DNA of 64,000 bases, from contig NZ_RKLQ01000002.1 of assembly GCF_019599405.1 (NCBI RefSeq), positions 1,121,677 through 1,185,676 of the forward strand, written 5' to 3'. The position numbers were made by a program, and so were the translations under genes. How positions within the stretch are numbered: position 1 is the first letter of the stretch; each line of letters begins with the position of its first letter. Shown here one piece after another: positions 16,464-25,539 of this stretch. Below the pieces are notes generated by a model that did no database searches, was not told the origin of the DNA, and was given only the letters and a program-made list of their open reading frames with translations. Origin of the DNA: Haloarcula salinisoli. Its GTDB lineage: Archaea; Halobacteriota; Halobacteria; Halobacteriales; Haloarculaceae.

Positions 16464-17108
16464 CTACTCGCTCGTCGGATAGTCGTCGCCGACGATTATC
16501 GACCCCTTCATGCCGAGACTCTGGTGGGGTGCACAAAAGTAGTTGTAGATGCCGTCTTCCTCGAACGTGTACGAGTAGTTGACGCCAGGCTCCCCGATTG
16601 CGTCACCGGAGTCCAGCGGACCGTCGCCGGTGGATTCGACGGTGTGGGCCCCACCGGCGCCGGTCCACTCCCACAGCACCGTGGCGCCGTTGTCGACGTG
16701 GACTGCGGGCGGCCCGAATCCGAAGGGGCCGCCGTTGGCTTCGACGCCGACGCCGACTGTGATTTGTGAACGCCTGCGGGCGTCCACGATGGTCCCGTCG
16801 TAGTTGTCCGCCGGTGCCAGATACGAATCGACTGCCGGGCGTGGGTTGGTAGTGGGCGTACCCGGTTCCTCGGTCTGGGTCGGCGTCTCCTCCGGGGACG
16901 GCGTCTGCTCTGGTGTCGGTGTCGACTCCGTGTCGGTCTCCGTAGCGGTCGGTGTCGACTCCGTGCCCGTCCCAGTGGCGGTCGGCGTCGGGTCGCCGGC
17001 CGACACGGTCGGTTCGGACTCGGCGCCGTCGGAACAGCCGGCCAGTCCCGCCGACGCCGCCCCAGCCAGAAGTGCAACGACCTGTCGTCGTGTCTGTCGG
17101 TCTGCCAT
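16464..17108 (-). CDS. Halocyanin-type blue copper lipoprotein
   Basis: Membrane-bound electron carrier of the plastocyanin family, acting outside the cell. The 214-residue precursor begins with a Tat signal (TRRQVVALL) and a lipobox LAGC, so it should be exported folded and lipid-anchored. A long Thr/Pro/Glu tether (residues about 35-90) leads to the cupredoxin domain with copper ligands in GAHTVE, YFCAPHQSLGMKG (His, Cys, His, Met). All four ligands are present. TTTATA at 17132-17137, 26 nt before the ATG, indicates a leaderless mRNA. It is convergent with the tRNA-Met gene and not in an operon with an oxidase. Confidence 0.93.
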   Translation of the reverse strand: MADRQTRRQVVALLAGAASAGLAGCSDGAESEPTVSAGDPTPTATGTGTESTPTATETDTESTPTPEQTPSPEETPTQTEEPGTPTTNPRPAVDSYLAPADNYDGTIVDARRRSQITVGVGVEANGGPFGFGPPAVHVDNGATVLWEWTGAGGAHTVESTGDGPLDSGDAIGEPGVNYSYTFEEDGIYNYFCAPHQSLGMKGSIIVGDDYPTSE

Positions 17109-17295
17109 ACCGTGGCGTGATAGCGCGGAGATATAAAATCGGTGCTAAATGGCCGAATTAAAGCGAGGGTATCGGTCACACCTGTTGGTCCCGACCAGGA
17201 CGGCCACACCGGCGAGTGACCGCTCGCTGTCTGCGCTGTGGCCGACGGGGAGCCAGCGAGGAGTCACACGAACGTCGGGGAGGCCGTGCCGTGAA

Positions 17296-19032
17296 TCACC
17301 GCTGGAAGAGATACGCCGTCCCCGATCGGGCGGCGCTTCCGCCCCGTTCGTCCTCGGCACAGATGAACGCGGCGTCGCCGGAAAGCGCGACGTCGGAGCC
17401 GAACTTGTCGTAGGGTTCACCGTCGTCGGCGGTGAGTTTCACCAGCTGGCTCCAGTCGGTCCCCGAGCGGGTGAAGACGTAGGCCGCGCCCTGAGCGTCG
17501 TTGCCCAGCCCGTCGTAGACGTCCGCGCCGACGAGTAGACGGTCCCCGTCGAGCGATATCGCGTAGCCGAACCAGCTGCGGGGCGCCCAGTCGTCCGGGG
17601 TGAGTTTCGTCTGCTGGCTCCAGTTCGAGTCGTCACGGCTGTAGGCCCACGCGGCGCCGGCGTCGTCACCGAAGGCGTCGTCTTTGTGTGCGTCGTGGCT
17701 CGCGACGACGGCGGTGTCGGCTTCGATAGCCACCGACTGGCCCTGCCGGTCACCGTCGATACCGTCGTCACTCCGGAGGAACGCCTGCTGGCTCCAGGTC
17801 TCGTCCGAGCGGGTGAAGACGAACGCGCCGCCGACGTCGCTGTAGCCGCGGTCGTAGTCGATGGTGTACGGGGCGCCGGCGACGACGGTATCGCCGTCTA
17901 TCGCCACGTCATAGCCCAGTCCGCCGGCGGTGTCCTCCAGGCCGGTTCTGTCGTCTTCGAGTTTCGACTGCTGGCTCCAGCTATCGTCCGAGCGGGTGAA
18001 GACGTAGACATTGCCATCGCTGTCCTCGCTGGTCCCGTCGGCCTCCGGCGCACCCACGACGACCGTATCGCCGTCGATATCGAACGCGCTGGCGAACCCG
18101 TCGTCGGCCTCGAGGTCGTCGGGGCCAAGCGTCGCCTGTTTCTCCCAGCGCCCGTCCGAACGGGTGAAGACACACACCGAGTCGTTCTGTTCGACCGCGT
18201 CGTCGGGCGCGTCGACGAGCACAGTCTCGCCGCTGATGGCCACGTCGTTCCCGATGACGTCCACTTCGTCACCGAGTTTCGCATCCATGACCCAGCCGTG
18301 GTCGGTGAGGGTGTAGACGTACGCAGCGGCCTCCCCGTCGGCGCCCACGACCGCCCTGTCGCCGTCCAGTGCCGTGGCCGCGCCGAAGCCGGCGTCCAGC
18401 CCACCTCTGGTGAGCGTCCCGACCTGTGACCACCGTTCCGCTGGGGGGACCTGCTCGAGGGAGACCTGCACGAGGTCCATCGGCGAGCCGATCTCGTCGC
18501 CGTCGCTGTCGGTCGCGGTGACGCCCTCGTAGTCGGCATCCGGTGGCTCGCTGCTGGATTCTGTCGACACGCGGTAGACGGTGTCCGTCTCCAGCGTCTC
18601 GTCGTCCTCGACGAACACCCAGCTCCCACAGGGCTCTTTCCAGGGACCGTGGTCGCTGGGGCCCCCGGCGAGTTCGACGTGTTCGTCCGCAGTAGCAGTG
18701 TAGGCCTCGTACTGTTGGGTCGTCTCACCGCCCGCCGACTGGTCGGGTAGCTCGACGGAGACGCCGGTCTCGCTGTCGCCGTCCTCGGCCACTCGCGTGA
18801 CGTAGAACCTGTCACCCCACCCCTCGACGTTCGGGACGCAGTCGACGTCCTCGGCGCCCGTGAGTTTCCGATACGACGAGTGGCTGATGTAGCCGACTTC
18901 GTGGTCGTCGCTATCTTGCGCGGTGACGCTCCCGCCCGCAAACGCGGTCGCGAGCAATCCCCCACCCACGACTGCCCCCCTGCGAAGAACGTCACGCCGG
19001 TTCATCTGGTCCGCTCCCGTCTCATCTGACAT
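17296..19032 (-). CDS. Secreted FG-GAP (integrin-like) beta-propeller protein
   Basis: The 578-residue precursor has a Tat signal MNRRDVLRRGAVVGGGLLATAFAGG (cleavage probably after VTAQ, about residue 39). After a 160-residue N-terminal region, residues about 205-578 are seven repeats of about 50 residues of the form WSQ...KL..DD...FG.A.A.DGDT.VVGA...D...G.AYVFTRS, the FG-GAP pattern of integrin alpha propellers. Such proteins usually bind ligands or calcium at the cell surface; no enzyme motif is visible. The start at 19032 gives nine residues before the Tat signal; the internal ATG at 19005 is an alternative. Monocistronic. Confidence 0.88.
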   Translation of the reverse strand: MSDETGADQMNRRDVLRRGAVVGGGLLATAFAGGSVTAQDSDDHEVGYISHSSYRKLTGAEDVDCVPNVEGWGDRFYVTRVAEDGDSETGVSVELPDQSAGGETTQQYEAYTATADEHVELAGGPSDHGPWKEPCGSWVFVEDDETLETDTVYRVSTESSSEPPDADYEGVTATDSDGDEIGSPMDLVQVSLEQVPPAERWSQVGTLTRGGLDAGFGAATALDGDRAVVGADGEAAAYVYTLTDHGWVMDAKLGDEVDVIGNDVAISGETVLVDAPDDAVEQNDSVCVFTRSDGRWEKQATLGPDDLEADDGFASAFDIDGDTVVVGAPEADGTSEDSDGNVYVFTRSDDSWSQQSKLEDDRTGLEDTAGGLGYDVAIDGDTVVAGAPYTIDYDRGYSDVGGAFVFTRSDETWSQQAFLRSDDGIDGDRQGQSVAIEADTAVVASHDAHKDDAFGDDAGAAWAYSRDDSNWSQQTKLTPDDWAPRSWFGYAISLDGDRLLVGADVYDGLGNDAQGAAYVFTRSGTDWSQLVKLTADDGEPYDKFGSDVALSGDAAFICAEDERGGSAARSGTAYLFQR

Positions 19033-19256
19033 GTGTCTGGCCTCGCCACGGCTACCGATTAGTTACGCACGATGTACGTACCAGTTCGACAGATGTAGAC
19101 AGCGATACGATGCAGGTAGATGCATCCTACTACGGTTTCTGGAGCAGCTGCGGTCCAGTTCGCTACGTCCGGTGCCGTATCGGTGGTCCTGAGACGGGAA
19201 CCCAGCGGCTACCGTCGACTACGGGGTCGGCGTAACTCTCCCGGTCGGCGTAACCT

Positions 19257-19637
19257 CTACAGTTCCGCCGCGACGCTGACGTGCATCCCGACGAACGACC
19301 AGTCGCCGCTGCGGTGTTCGAGGGTGCCACTCCACCGGGTGTCGAACTCGTACCGTTCGTCTGTTTCCGTCCAGGCCAGGCCCACGTCGTCGCTGAACCA
19401 GGCGACGGCGTCGCGCTGGGTGACACGCAGGTCCCGGCTGTCGACGGTCCAGTCGCTCGTCGAGGCGGTCTGGTCGCGCAGTCCTTCCTGGACGGTGTCG
19501 GAGCCGACCAGCCGCTCGGAGACGCCACACTTCACGATGGCGTCGTCGTCGGGCCGGTCGTCCGCGAAGAAGGTGTCCAGTGGCGCCCCGTGTCGCAGCG
19601 AGTCGTAGTAGTCGTGGATGGTGGCCCGGGCGTCCAT
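19257..19637 (-). CDS. SnoaL/NTF2-like fold protein
   Basis: A 126-residue soluble protein with the NTF2/SnoaL cone fold pattern: an N-terminal helix ATIHDYYDSLRHG, a short loop, then four strands (DWTVDSRDLRVTQRDAVAWF, GLAWTET, RYEFDTRWSGTLEHRSGDWSFVGMHVSVA). It matches the group annotated as 'SnoaL-like' or DUF4440-like, which includes enzymes and binding proteins; the ligand is unknown. TATA-like GGTATAAG about 26 nt upstream supports the ATG at 19637. Two copies of GGTCGGCGTAAC (19226-19237, 19242-19253) follow its stop codon. Confidence 0.75.
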   Translation of the reverse strand: MDARATIHDYYDSLRHGAPLDTFFADDRPDDDAIVKCGVSERLVGSDTVQEGLRDQTASTSDWTVDSRDLRVTQRDAVAWFSDDVGLAWTETDERYEFDTRWSGTLEHRSGDWSFVGMHVSVAAEL

Positions 19638-19804
19638 AGCAGGGAATTCGGCTGGAGGAACTTATACCGTCGGCCGTCTCGTCTCGGACGGAGTCGTCAG
19701 CCCGCGTACGAAATACCGTCACGAGCGAGCGGCCGGTTTCGATGGCGACGATACGAGCGCGCCGAGGGGAGAACGAATTTCACACGGCGGGCCAAAGCGG
19801 CCCC

Positions 19805-20845
19805 ATGCGCGCAGCTATCTACAACGGTCCCGGCGACATCACCGTCGAGGAGGTCCCCCGGCCCACCATCGACGCACCGACCGACGCTATCGTTCGCGTC
19901 ACGCACACGGCCATCTGTGGCTCGGACCTGTGGTTCTACCGCGGCGAGAGCGACCGCGAGGCGGGCTCTCGGGTCGGCCACGAACCGATGGGTATCGTCG
20001 AGGAGGTGGGCGAGGCGGTCACCTCGGTCGAGCCGGGCGACCGCGTCTTCGCCCCGTTTCTCATCAGCTGTGGCTACTGCGAGTTCTGCCGGAAAGGCCT
20101 GCACACCTCCTGTGTCAACGGTGACTCCTGGGGCGGCGAGAACGGCGGCTGTCAGGGCGAGTACATCCGGGCGACCCACGCCGACGGGACGCTCGTCAGG
20201 GTGCCCGACCGGCACGCCGACGACGAGGACACGCTGCGGTCGGTACTTCCCCTGACCGACGTGCTGGCGACGGGCCATCACGCGGCCGTGAGCGCGGGCG
20301 TCGGCGAGGGCGACACCTGTATCGTCGTCGGCGACGGCGCCGTCGGGCTCTGTGGCGTGCTGGCGGCCCGGCGACTGGGCGCCGAGCGAATCGTCGCGAT
20401 GGGCCACCACGAGGACCGTCTCTCCGTGGCCGAGCAGTTCGGTGCGACGGAGACCGTCGCTGCCCGGGGCGAGGAAGCGGTCGAGCGGGCGACGGAACTC
20501 ACGTACGGCGGCGCGAACCACGTCCTCGAGTGCGTGGGCGCCGCCTCGGCGATGGACACCGCCATCGAGGTCTGTCGACCCGGCGGAACCGTCGGCTACG
20601 TCGGCGTCCCCCACGGCGTCGACGAGGACGGCCTCGACGTGTTCGGGCTCTTCCGCGGGAACCGGACGCTCCGGGGTGGCGTCGCGCCGGTGCGGGCCTA
20701 CGCCGAGGAGTTGCTCGCCGACGTGTTGCAGGGGACGCTCGATCCGGCTCCTATCTTCACGAAGACCGTCGACCTCGACGGCGTGCCCGAGGGGTACAGA
20801 GCGATGGACGAGCGAAACGCCATCAAAGTGCTCGTAACGCTGTGA
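19805..20845 (+). CDS. Zinc-dependent alcohol dehydrogenase (MDR family)
   Basis: The 346-residue protein belongs to the medium-chain dehydrogenase/reductase family and oxidises an alcohol or polyol with NAD(P). Catalytic zinc ligands Cys38 (AICGSDLW) and His59-Glu60 (VGHEPMG), and the structural zinc cysteines at 89, 92, 95 and 103 (CGYCEFCRKGLHTSC), are intact. The Rossmann motif is GDGAVGLCG. Substrate cannot be read from the sequence. The ATG at 19805 starts at the conserved MRAAIYNGPG; an in-frame ATG at 19742 adds unlike residues. The gene is 42 bp upstream of the GlpA-like gene on the same strand and may be co-transcribed with it. Confidence 0.9.
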   Translation: MRAAIYNGPGDITVEEVPRPTIDAPTDAIVRVTHTAICGSDLWFYRGESDREAGSRVGHEPMGIVEEVGEAVTSVEPGDRVFAPFLISCGYCEFCRKGLHTSCVNGDSWGGENGGCQGEYIRATHADGTLVRVPDRHADDEDTLRSVLPLTDVLATGHHAAVSAGVGEGDTCIVVGDGAVGLCGVLAARRLGAERIVAMGHHEDRLSVAEQFGATETVAARGEEAVERATELTYGGANHVLECVGAASAMDTAIEVCRPGGTVGYVGVPHGVDEDGLDVFGLFRGNRTLRGGVAPVRAYAEELLADVLQGTLDPAPIFTKTVDLDGVPEGYRAMDERNAIKVLVTL

Positions 20846-20887
20846 ATTCGGCGTCAAAGGGATAAGTGCCCAGACCAATATGCAACG

Positions 20888-22114
20888 ATGGCAACCACTA
20901 CCACGGTTCTGGTCGTCGGCGGCGGTGCGACGGGCACTGGCATCGCACGCGACCTCGCCTTGCGCGGGGTCGACGTAACGCTCGCCGAGCGCGGTGGCAT
21001 CTCCAGTGGGACCTCCGGGCGCTCACACGGACTGCTCCACAGCGGTGCCCGCTACGCCGAGGCCGACCGTGTTGGCGCCGAGGAGTGTATCGCGGAGAAC
21101 CGGATACTCCGCGAGATAGCCGGCGAGTGCATCCGCGATACGGGTGGGCTGTTCGTCCAGCTCGCCGAGGACGACGCCGACTACTTCGACGAGAAACGAG
21201 CCGCCTGCGAGGAGATCGGTATCGAGACCGAGCTGCTGGACGGCGACGAGGCCCGCGAGCGGGTCCCCGACCTGTCTGCGGACGCCGAACGCGCGATGTG
21301 GGTCCCCGACGGAGCCATCTACCCGTCGCGGCTCTGTGCGGCCAACGCTGCCGACGCCGAGGCCCACGGTGGGACCATCTACCCACATGGGCCACTCGAA
21401 TCGCTGACCGTCGAGGACGGTCACGTGACGGGCGCCTACCTTGGCGGCCACGTCGAGGATACCATCGAACCCGACTACGTCGTCAACGCTGCCGGGGCCT
21501 GGGCGGGCAAGGTGGCGGCCATGGCCGGCCTCGACGTGGAGATGGCCCCCTCTCGCGGCGTGATGGTCTCCGTCGAGTACGACCGGCTGGGGCCGGTGTT
21601 GAACCGCTGTCGTGACCCCGACGACGGCGACATCGTCGTTCCGCACGCGAAAGAGGCGGTGCTTGGGACGACGAGTGTCTCCGTCTCGGACCCCGACGAG
21701 TTCGAGGAGGCCGAGTGGGAAGTCGAGAAATCCGTCGCGGAGTGTGCCGACATGCTGCCGCCGGTCGCCGACGCCCCGGTCGTCCGGAAGTGGTGGGGCG
21801 TCAGACCGCTGTACGCGCCCGACGAGGGCGAGGGTAATCGACGGGGCATCTCACGAGGATTCTTCACGCTCGACCACGCCGACGATGGCGTCGAGAACAT
21901 GACGAGCGTCGTCGGCGGGAAGCTGACGACCTACCGGCAGATGGCCGAGGCGGCGACCGACCAGGTCTGTGCGAAACTGGGCGTCGACGCCGACTGTGCG
22001 ACCGCGAACCGGCAGTTACCCGGCGCCGAGGACGCGGCTCGGCTGGACGAACTCGTCCAGTCCTACGACGGACAGGGCCCGACCGACCAGGATGTTGTCG
22101 GCGAGGGGGAGTGA
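20888..22114 (+). CDS. GlpA-like FAD-dependent glycerol-3-phosphate dehydrogenase/oxidoreductase
   Basis: The 408-residue flavoprotein has the N-terminal FAD motif VGGGATGTGIARDLALRG, the SGTSGRSHGLLHSGARYAE block of the GlpA/GlpD family, a central DYVVNAAGAWAG motif and a C-terminal VGGKLTTYRQMAE FAD-binding motif. It fits the DAO superfamily member that oxidises glycerol-3-phosphate. It is shorter than full GlpA proteins, lacking the C-terminal BFD-like [2Fe-2S] domain, and no glpB, glpC or glpK is next to it. It may therefore be a second, differently coupled enzyme. The preceding alcohol dehydrogenase is a possible operon partner. Confidence 0.82.
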   Translation: MATTTTVLVVGGGATGTGIARDLALRGVDVTLAERGGISSGTSGRSHGLLHSGARYAEADRVGAEECIAENRILREIAGECIRDTGGLFVQLAEDDADYFDEKRAACEEIGIETELLDGDEARERVPDLSADAERAMWVPDGAIYPSRLCAANAADAEAHGGTIYPHGPLESLTVEDGHVTGAYLGGHVEDTIEPDYVVNAAGAWAGKVAAMAGLDVEMAPSRGVMVSVEYDRLGPVLNRCRDPDDGDIVVPHAKEAVLGTTSVSVSDPDEFEEAEWEVEKSVAECADMLPPVADAPVVRKWWGVRPLYAPDEGEGNRRGISRGFFTLDHADDGVENMTSVVGGKLTTYRQMAEAATDQVCAKLGVDADCATANRQLPGAEDAARLDELVQSYDGQGPTDQDVVGEGE

Positions 22115-22188
22115 GCAACGCGAACGAGCCCTCGTAGTGGAACGGTGAGCGTAGCGACCCGTGGAGCAAGGCGCGACCCACTAGGTCG

Positions 22189-22758
22189 CTACTCGCTCGG
22201 GAAATCCCGGAACGCCGATTCGAAGTCGTCGATTTCGGTGGCGGCGGCGTCGGCCTCCTCGCGGAGGGCTTCGACCCGTTCGCTTACTTCGCGGTACTCC
22301 TCGTGGGCGTCGAGTTCGACTGGGTTCTTCTCGGCCTCGAGGGTGGCCTTCTTCGAGGCCATCGCGAAGTACTCCTGTAGCTGCTCGTCGTAGCTGTCCC
22401 GGGTCTGCATCGTTTCGACCATCTCCAGCAGGTCGCTCCGACCCACCGGTTTCGTCAGATAGTCGTCGAAGGGCATCTCGATGATATCGAAATCGGGGTC
22501 GACTGCCGTGACCATCACCACGCGGCAGTCGAGTCCGCGCGTTTCGATTTCGTCGAGCACTTCGTCCCCGGACATCTCCGGCATCTGCCGGTCCAGAAAC
22601 ACAACGTCGGCGCCGTCGACCAGTTCAAGCGCCTCGGACCCCTCGTGGGCACTCCGAACGTCGTGTTCGGTACCGAGCCACGCCGTGTAAAGCTCGGCCA
22701 CGTCCCGTTCGTCGTCGACGACGAGAACTGTCACTTCCTCTGTTGCTGTCGTTTGCAC
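22189..22758 (-). CDS. HalX-domain response regulator
   Basis: A 189-residue receiver protein. The receiver (about 8-125) has the acidic pair VVDDERD, the phospho-acceptor Asp in VVFLDRQMPEMSGDEV and Lys in YLTKPVGR. The C-terminal HalX domain (about 128-185) is helical and charged (KKATLEAEKNPVELDAHEEYREVSERVEALREEAD), typical of haloarchaeal regulators and likely a protein interaction or dimerisation module rather than a DNA-binding one. No kinase is adjacent. Upstream 146 bp are AT-rich (TGATAAATCC near 22813-22822) and probably hold the promoter. Confidence 0.9.
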   Translation of the reverse strand: MQTTATEEVTVLVVDDERDVAELYTAWLGTEHDVRSAHEGSEALELVDGADVVFLDRQMPEMSGDEVLDEIETRGLDCRVVMVTAVDPDFDIIEMPFDDYLTKPVGRSDLLEMVETMQTRDSYDEQLQEYFAMASKKATLEAEKNPVELDAHEEYREVSERVEALREEADAAATEIDDFESAFRDFPSE

Positions 22759-22904
22759 CCTTTCACCTCCAGTCAGTAACCGCGTTCACGTTACGGCGAT
22801 TTCAGTAGCCACCATGATAAATCCACGCTCGGTATTATCAGCACTGATTTTTCAGGTCGGTGCGACCCCAGAATAGATACCCCAGCCTCTGCTAGGACTA
22901 TGGG

Positions 22905-23342
22905 ATGGTTTCGGTCACTGGTGTGTGGTCACGCGAGGACCTCGCCGCGTTCCTCGAGGACCAGACGGCTCCCCTGCGACTTGGCTGTCGACGGCCCCGC
23001 GGTGACCTCTGGATGCTGTCGCTGTGGTATCGCTACCGGGACGGCACCTTCGAGTGTGCGACGGCCGCCGACGCCGACGTCGTCTCGTATCTGGACCACG
23101 ACACCGACGTCTCCTTCGAGGTCTCGACGAACGACCCACCCTATCGCGGCGTCAGGGGTAACGGGACGGCGACGGTCACGACCGACGAGGAGAAAGCGGT
23201 CCTGCGGGCGCTCATCGAGCGCTATCTCGGCGGGACTGACAGCGACCTCGCACAGCGACTGCTCGCTCCGTCCCGCGAGGAGGTCCGCATCCGTATCGAA
23301 CCGGATCGGCTCCACTCCTGGGACTACAGCGAACGGATGTGA
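22905..23342 (+). CDS. Pyridoxamine 5'-phosphate oxidase-like flavin-binding protein
   Basis: The 145-residue protein has the split-barrel PNPOx-like pattern: an N-terminal helix REDLAAFLEDQ, strands PLRLGCRRPRGDLWMLSLWYRYRDGTFECAT, a DVSFEVSTNDPPYRGVRGNGTATV stretch and a C-terminal VRIRIEPDRLHSWDYSERM. Family members bind FMN, F420 or haem; the cofactor cannot be told here. True pyridoxine oxidation is unlikely because the family signature of PdxH is absent. ATG at 22905; a nearby ATG at 22900 is in another frame. Followed after 45 bp by the 23388 gene, probably one transcript. Confidence 0.78.
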   Translation: MVSVTGVWSREDLAAFLEDQTAPLRLGCRRPRGDLWMLSLWYRYRDGTFECATAADADVVSYLDHDTDVSFEVSTNDPPYRGVRGNGTATVTTDEEKAVLRALIERYLGGTDSDLAQRLLAPSREEVRIRIEPDRLHSWDYSERM

Positions 23343-23387
23343 CTCGTTTCGTCGGCGCTTTGTATCGCGCCCACGTACGTGTCGCCG

Positions 23388-23801
23388 ATGACTCCCGACC
23401 CGTCGGTGCTTCAGTCCCTCGCCATCAGCGCCGAGGACCTGCTCGCGGCGATGGAAGCCGACGCTGGTGGCGGGCCAGCGACCGTGCTGCGTGTCACCCC
23501 ACCGTACAGTGGCCGGATGCGAGCGCGACTGCATGTGGTGCAGGCTGCTGACGACGAGGGGACGGTCCATATCCCGCCACAGGCGCTCCTCGACGAGGAC
23601 GCGCCGGCGTATCCGACGCCGGACGAGACGGCCGACCAACTCCGTTCGCACGAGGACCTGGAATACTCGGTCGACCGCCACCGCGAGTACCACGAACAGC
23701 AGGTCGAGGACTGGCGGGCGGCGCTGCTCGACCACGTCGTCGACGCCGTCAGACTCCCCGAAGTTGACGACGAGGTAACCATCTCGCTGCTCGGTCCATA
23801 G
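23388..23801 (+). CDS. Conserved haloarchaeal protein of unknown function
   Basis: A 137-residue acidic protein. It opens with a helix (SVLQSLAISAEDLLAAMEAD), then strands (TVLRVTPPYSGRMRARLHVV, GTVHIPPQALL) and a charged helical middle (DLEYSVDRHREYHEQQVEDWRAALLDHVVDAV). It ends in EVTISLLGP. No cofactor, metal or membrane motif is seen and I do not recognise a function. ATG at 23388 was preferred to an in-frame GTG at 23379 because the latter adds only three residues. It follows the PNPOx-like gene closely. Confidence 0.65.
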   Translation: MTPDPSVLQSLAISAEDLLAAMEADAGGGPATVLRVTPPYSGRMRARLHVVQAADDEGTVHIPPQALLDEDAPAYPTPDETADQLRSHEDLEYSVDRHREYHEQQVEDWRAALLDHVVDAVRLPEVDDEVTISLLGP

Positions 23802-24004
23802 TCTCTGGAGACCTCCCGAGCAGTACGTGATATCTATCATCAGAGCAAACGGCCTTAGATTGCGATATAAAATCTCTCGCCCGCTCTCCACCGCTCGTGA
23901 AAGGTTAACAAGGGGCCTTCTAGTACCGTGAAACGGGACGAAATATACCGAACTCTCTCTCGGTTATAAGATGGTGACTTCAGTACGTAGTGACAGGTGA
24001 AATC

Positions 24005-24247
24005 ATGTCGAGTTCGTCAGTAAACGAACTGTTTGCCCTCGTGGACGACGCGGTCCCCAGCGTCAGCCGGACACTCGTGGCGCCCATCCGTGGCGTCGCG
24101 TTCTGGACGGCTATTGCCCTCCCGTTCCTCTACCTCCCGCTACTCGCGACCGGGCTCCAGTCCTCGTCCGTCAGGACGGCTTTCGGCGTGCTGGTACTTG
24201 CCAACGCCGTGGCGCTCCTCGTCGGTCACTCATACGCCAGCGAGTGA
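24005..24247 (+). CDS. Small two-helix membrane protein
   Basis: An 80-residue protein with two predicted membrane helices (about residues 29-50 and 57-76; GVAFWTAIALPFLYLPLLA and AFGVLVLANAVALLVG). TTATAAG at 23964-23970 lies about 37 nt upstream, leaving a leader of about 10 nt. It resembles the 25201 protein in size, helix layout and the shared FGVLVLA[ND]A stretch, and the two flank the RNase H gene. Function unknown. Confidence 0.65.
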   Translation: MSSSSVNELFALVDDAVPSVSRTLVAPIRGVAFWTAIALPFLYLPLLATGLQSSSVRTAFGVLVLANAVALLVGHSYASE

Positions 24248-24345
24248 GCCGATCTCGGGACGGCGGCGGCGTCTACCCCCCGGTACGTCGGTTTGTCCGA
24301 AATTTCGGGCCACATATTTAATATCCCGCTTGTCCTACCTATCCT

Positions 24346-25008
24346 ATGGCCGCTTATGGCCGGCCGACGTTACGAGACCTGTTCGATGAGTCACCGACGC
24401 CGCATATCGCCCATCCGCCTCGTAGCCACCACCGCGACTTCTACATCGCTACCGATGGCTCGTTCCGACCCCACAGCGGTGGGCCGGTAAACGGCGACCG
24501 GACACCGACCGAGTCCGGCGGACTCGGCGTCGTCATCGAGACGCTCGATGGCGAGCGCGTCGTCCGACTGTCGGTGCCCGACTGTGCCCCCGACAACAAC
24601 GTCGCGGAGTATCGGGCGCTCCACCTGGGGCTCGACGTCCTCGCCACACGGGCGCCCGACGACGCCCGCGTCGGGCTGCTCATCGACCACGACCAGCTGG
24701 CCGAGAACGTCAACGCCGAGGTGCTCGCGACACACGGCTCGGCGTACGACCCGCCACACGGTATCAACGTTCCGCCGGCGACGGGACTGCACTGGCGGGG
24801 CATCCAGGCCCGCATCAACGGCTTCGAAGAGGTCCGGGCCGCACGCATCGCGAGCGACCACAACCCGGCCCATCCGCTGGCAAACGCCCCCGACCAGTAC
24901 GACCACGTCAACGCCGAACCGGACCGCTGTCTCCGGCCGGAGTCGACCAGTTCGGAGGAGCGGGTCCCGCCGCCCTCGCGGGCCGACCGCGGCGAGGCGT
25001 CGGACTGA
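24346..25008 (+). CDS. Ribonuclease H type I-like protein
   Basis: Predicted to cleave RNA in RNA-DNA hybrids. The 220-residue protein contains the RNase H fold with likely catalytic Asp37 (YIATDGSF), Glu88 (NNVAEYRAL), Asp114 (LLIDHDQ) and a C-terminal SDHNPAHPLAN segment (about 170-180) that supplies the last acidic/His position. The first 30 residues and the last 30 (Ser/Arg/Glu-rich) are extensions without family character. TTTAAT at about 24316-24321 lies 27 nt before the ATG, so the mRNA should be leaderless. It may act in R-loop or primer removal alongside other repair enzymes. Confidence 0.85.
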   Translation: MAAYGRPTLRDLFDESPTPHIAHPPRSHHRDFYIATDGSFRPHSGGPVNGDRTPTESGGLGVVIETLDGERVVRLSVPDCAPDNNVAEYRALHLGLDVLATRAPDDARVGLLIDHDQLAENVNAEVLATHGSAYDPPHGINVPPATGLHWRGIQARINGFEEVRAARIASDHNPAHPLANAPDQYDHVNAEPDRCLRPESTSSEERVPPPSRADRGEASD

Positions 25009-25200
25009 CTGTCTCTCACAATTTCTTGACGAAGCGCTTCACTCCGGCCCACCCCTCAGTAGCCACTCATAACTTATGCAGAAGCAAAATTGTGGTTTCT
25101 CACCAGTTCGGCTGACGTTTGTAGAACGTTCCCCCAACGTCACACAGCTCAAATTTTAAGTGAGGGGGAAATATATGTCATTGTGAGAGGTGTTCCACGA

Positions 25201-25452
25201 ATGAGCATCGGACGACGAACACGCGGCTCCGATGAACAGTACCGGAAGGACTCCTCGCGTCCGGCGCCGGTCTCGCGCTACGACGTCGTGCTCGCGCTCC
25301 TGCCGCTGGCTATCTTGCTTCCGGCCGTCGCGAGCGGCCTCCTCGGACTGTCGCTCCATACCGCCCTCGCCGCCGGCTCCATCTTTGGCGTTCTGGTGCT
25401 GGCCGACGCGCTCTTCTTGCACCCGCCGACGGGCGGCGGACCGACGAACTGA
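25201..25452 (+). CDS. Small two-helix membrane protein
   Basis: An 83-residue protein with a basic, polar N terminus (about 28 residues) and two membrane helices (VVLALLPLAILLPAVASGLL and ALAAGSIFGVLVLADALFL). AATATAT at 25170-25176, 28 nt before the ATG at 25201, supports this start and a leaderless mRNA. It looks like a distant paralogue of the 24005 protein. Function unknown. Confidence 0.65.
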   Translation: MSIGRRTRGSDEQYRKDSSRPAPVSRYDVVLALLPLAILLPAVASGLLGLSLHTALAAGSIFGVLVLADALFLHPPTGGGPTN

Positions 25453-25539
25453 CTGAGATTCTCCGGCCACGTCCCAGCGCGCTTACAGAGTTTCGAGGCG
25501 ATAGCCCACGACTTCAGCCGAAAACCGGCGAAACGTTGA

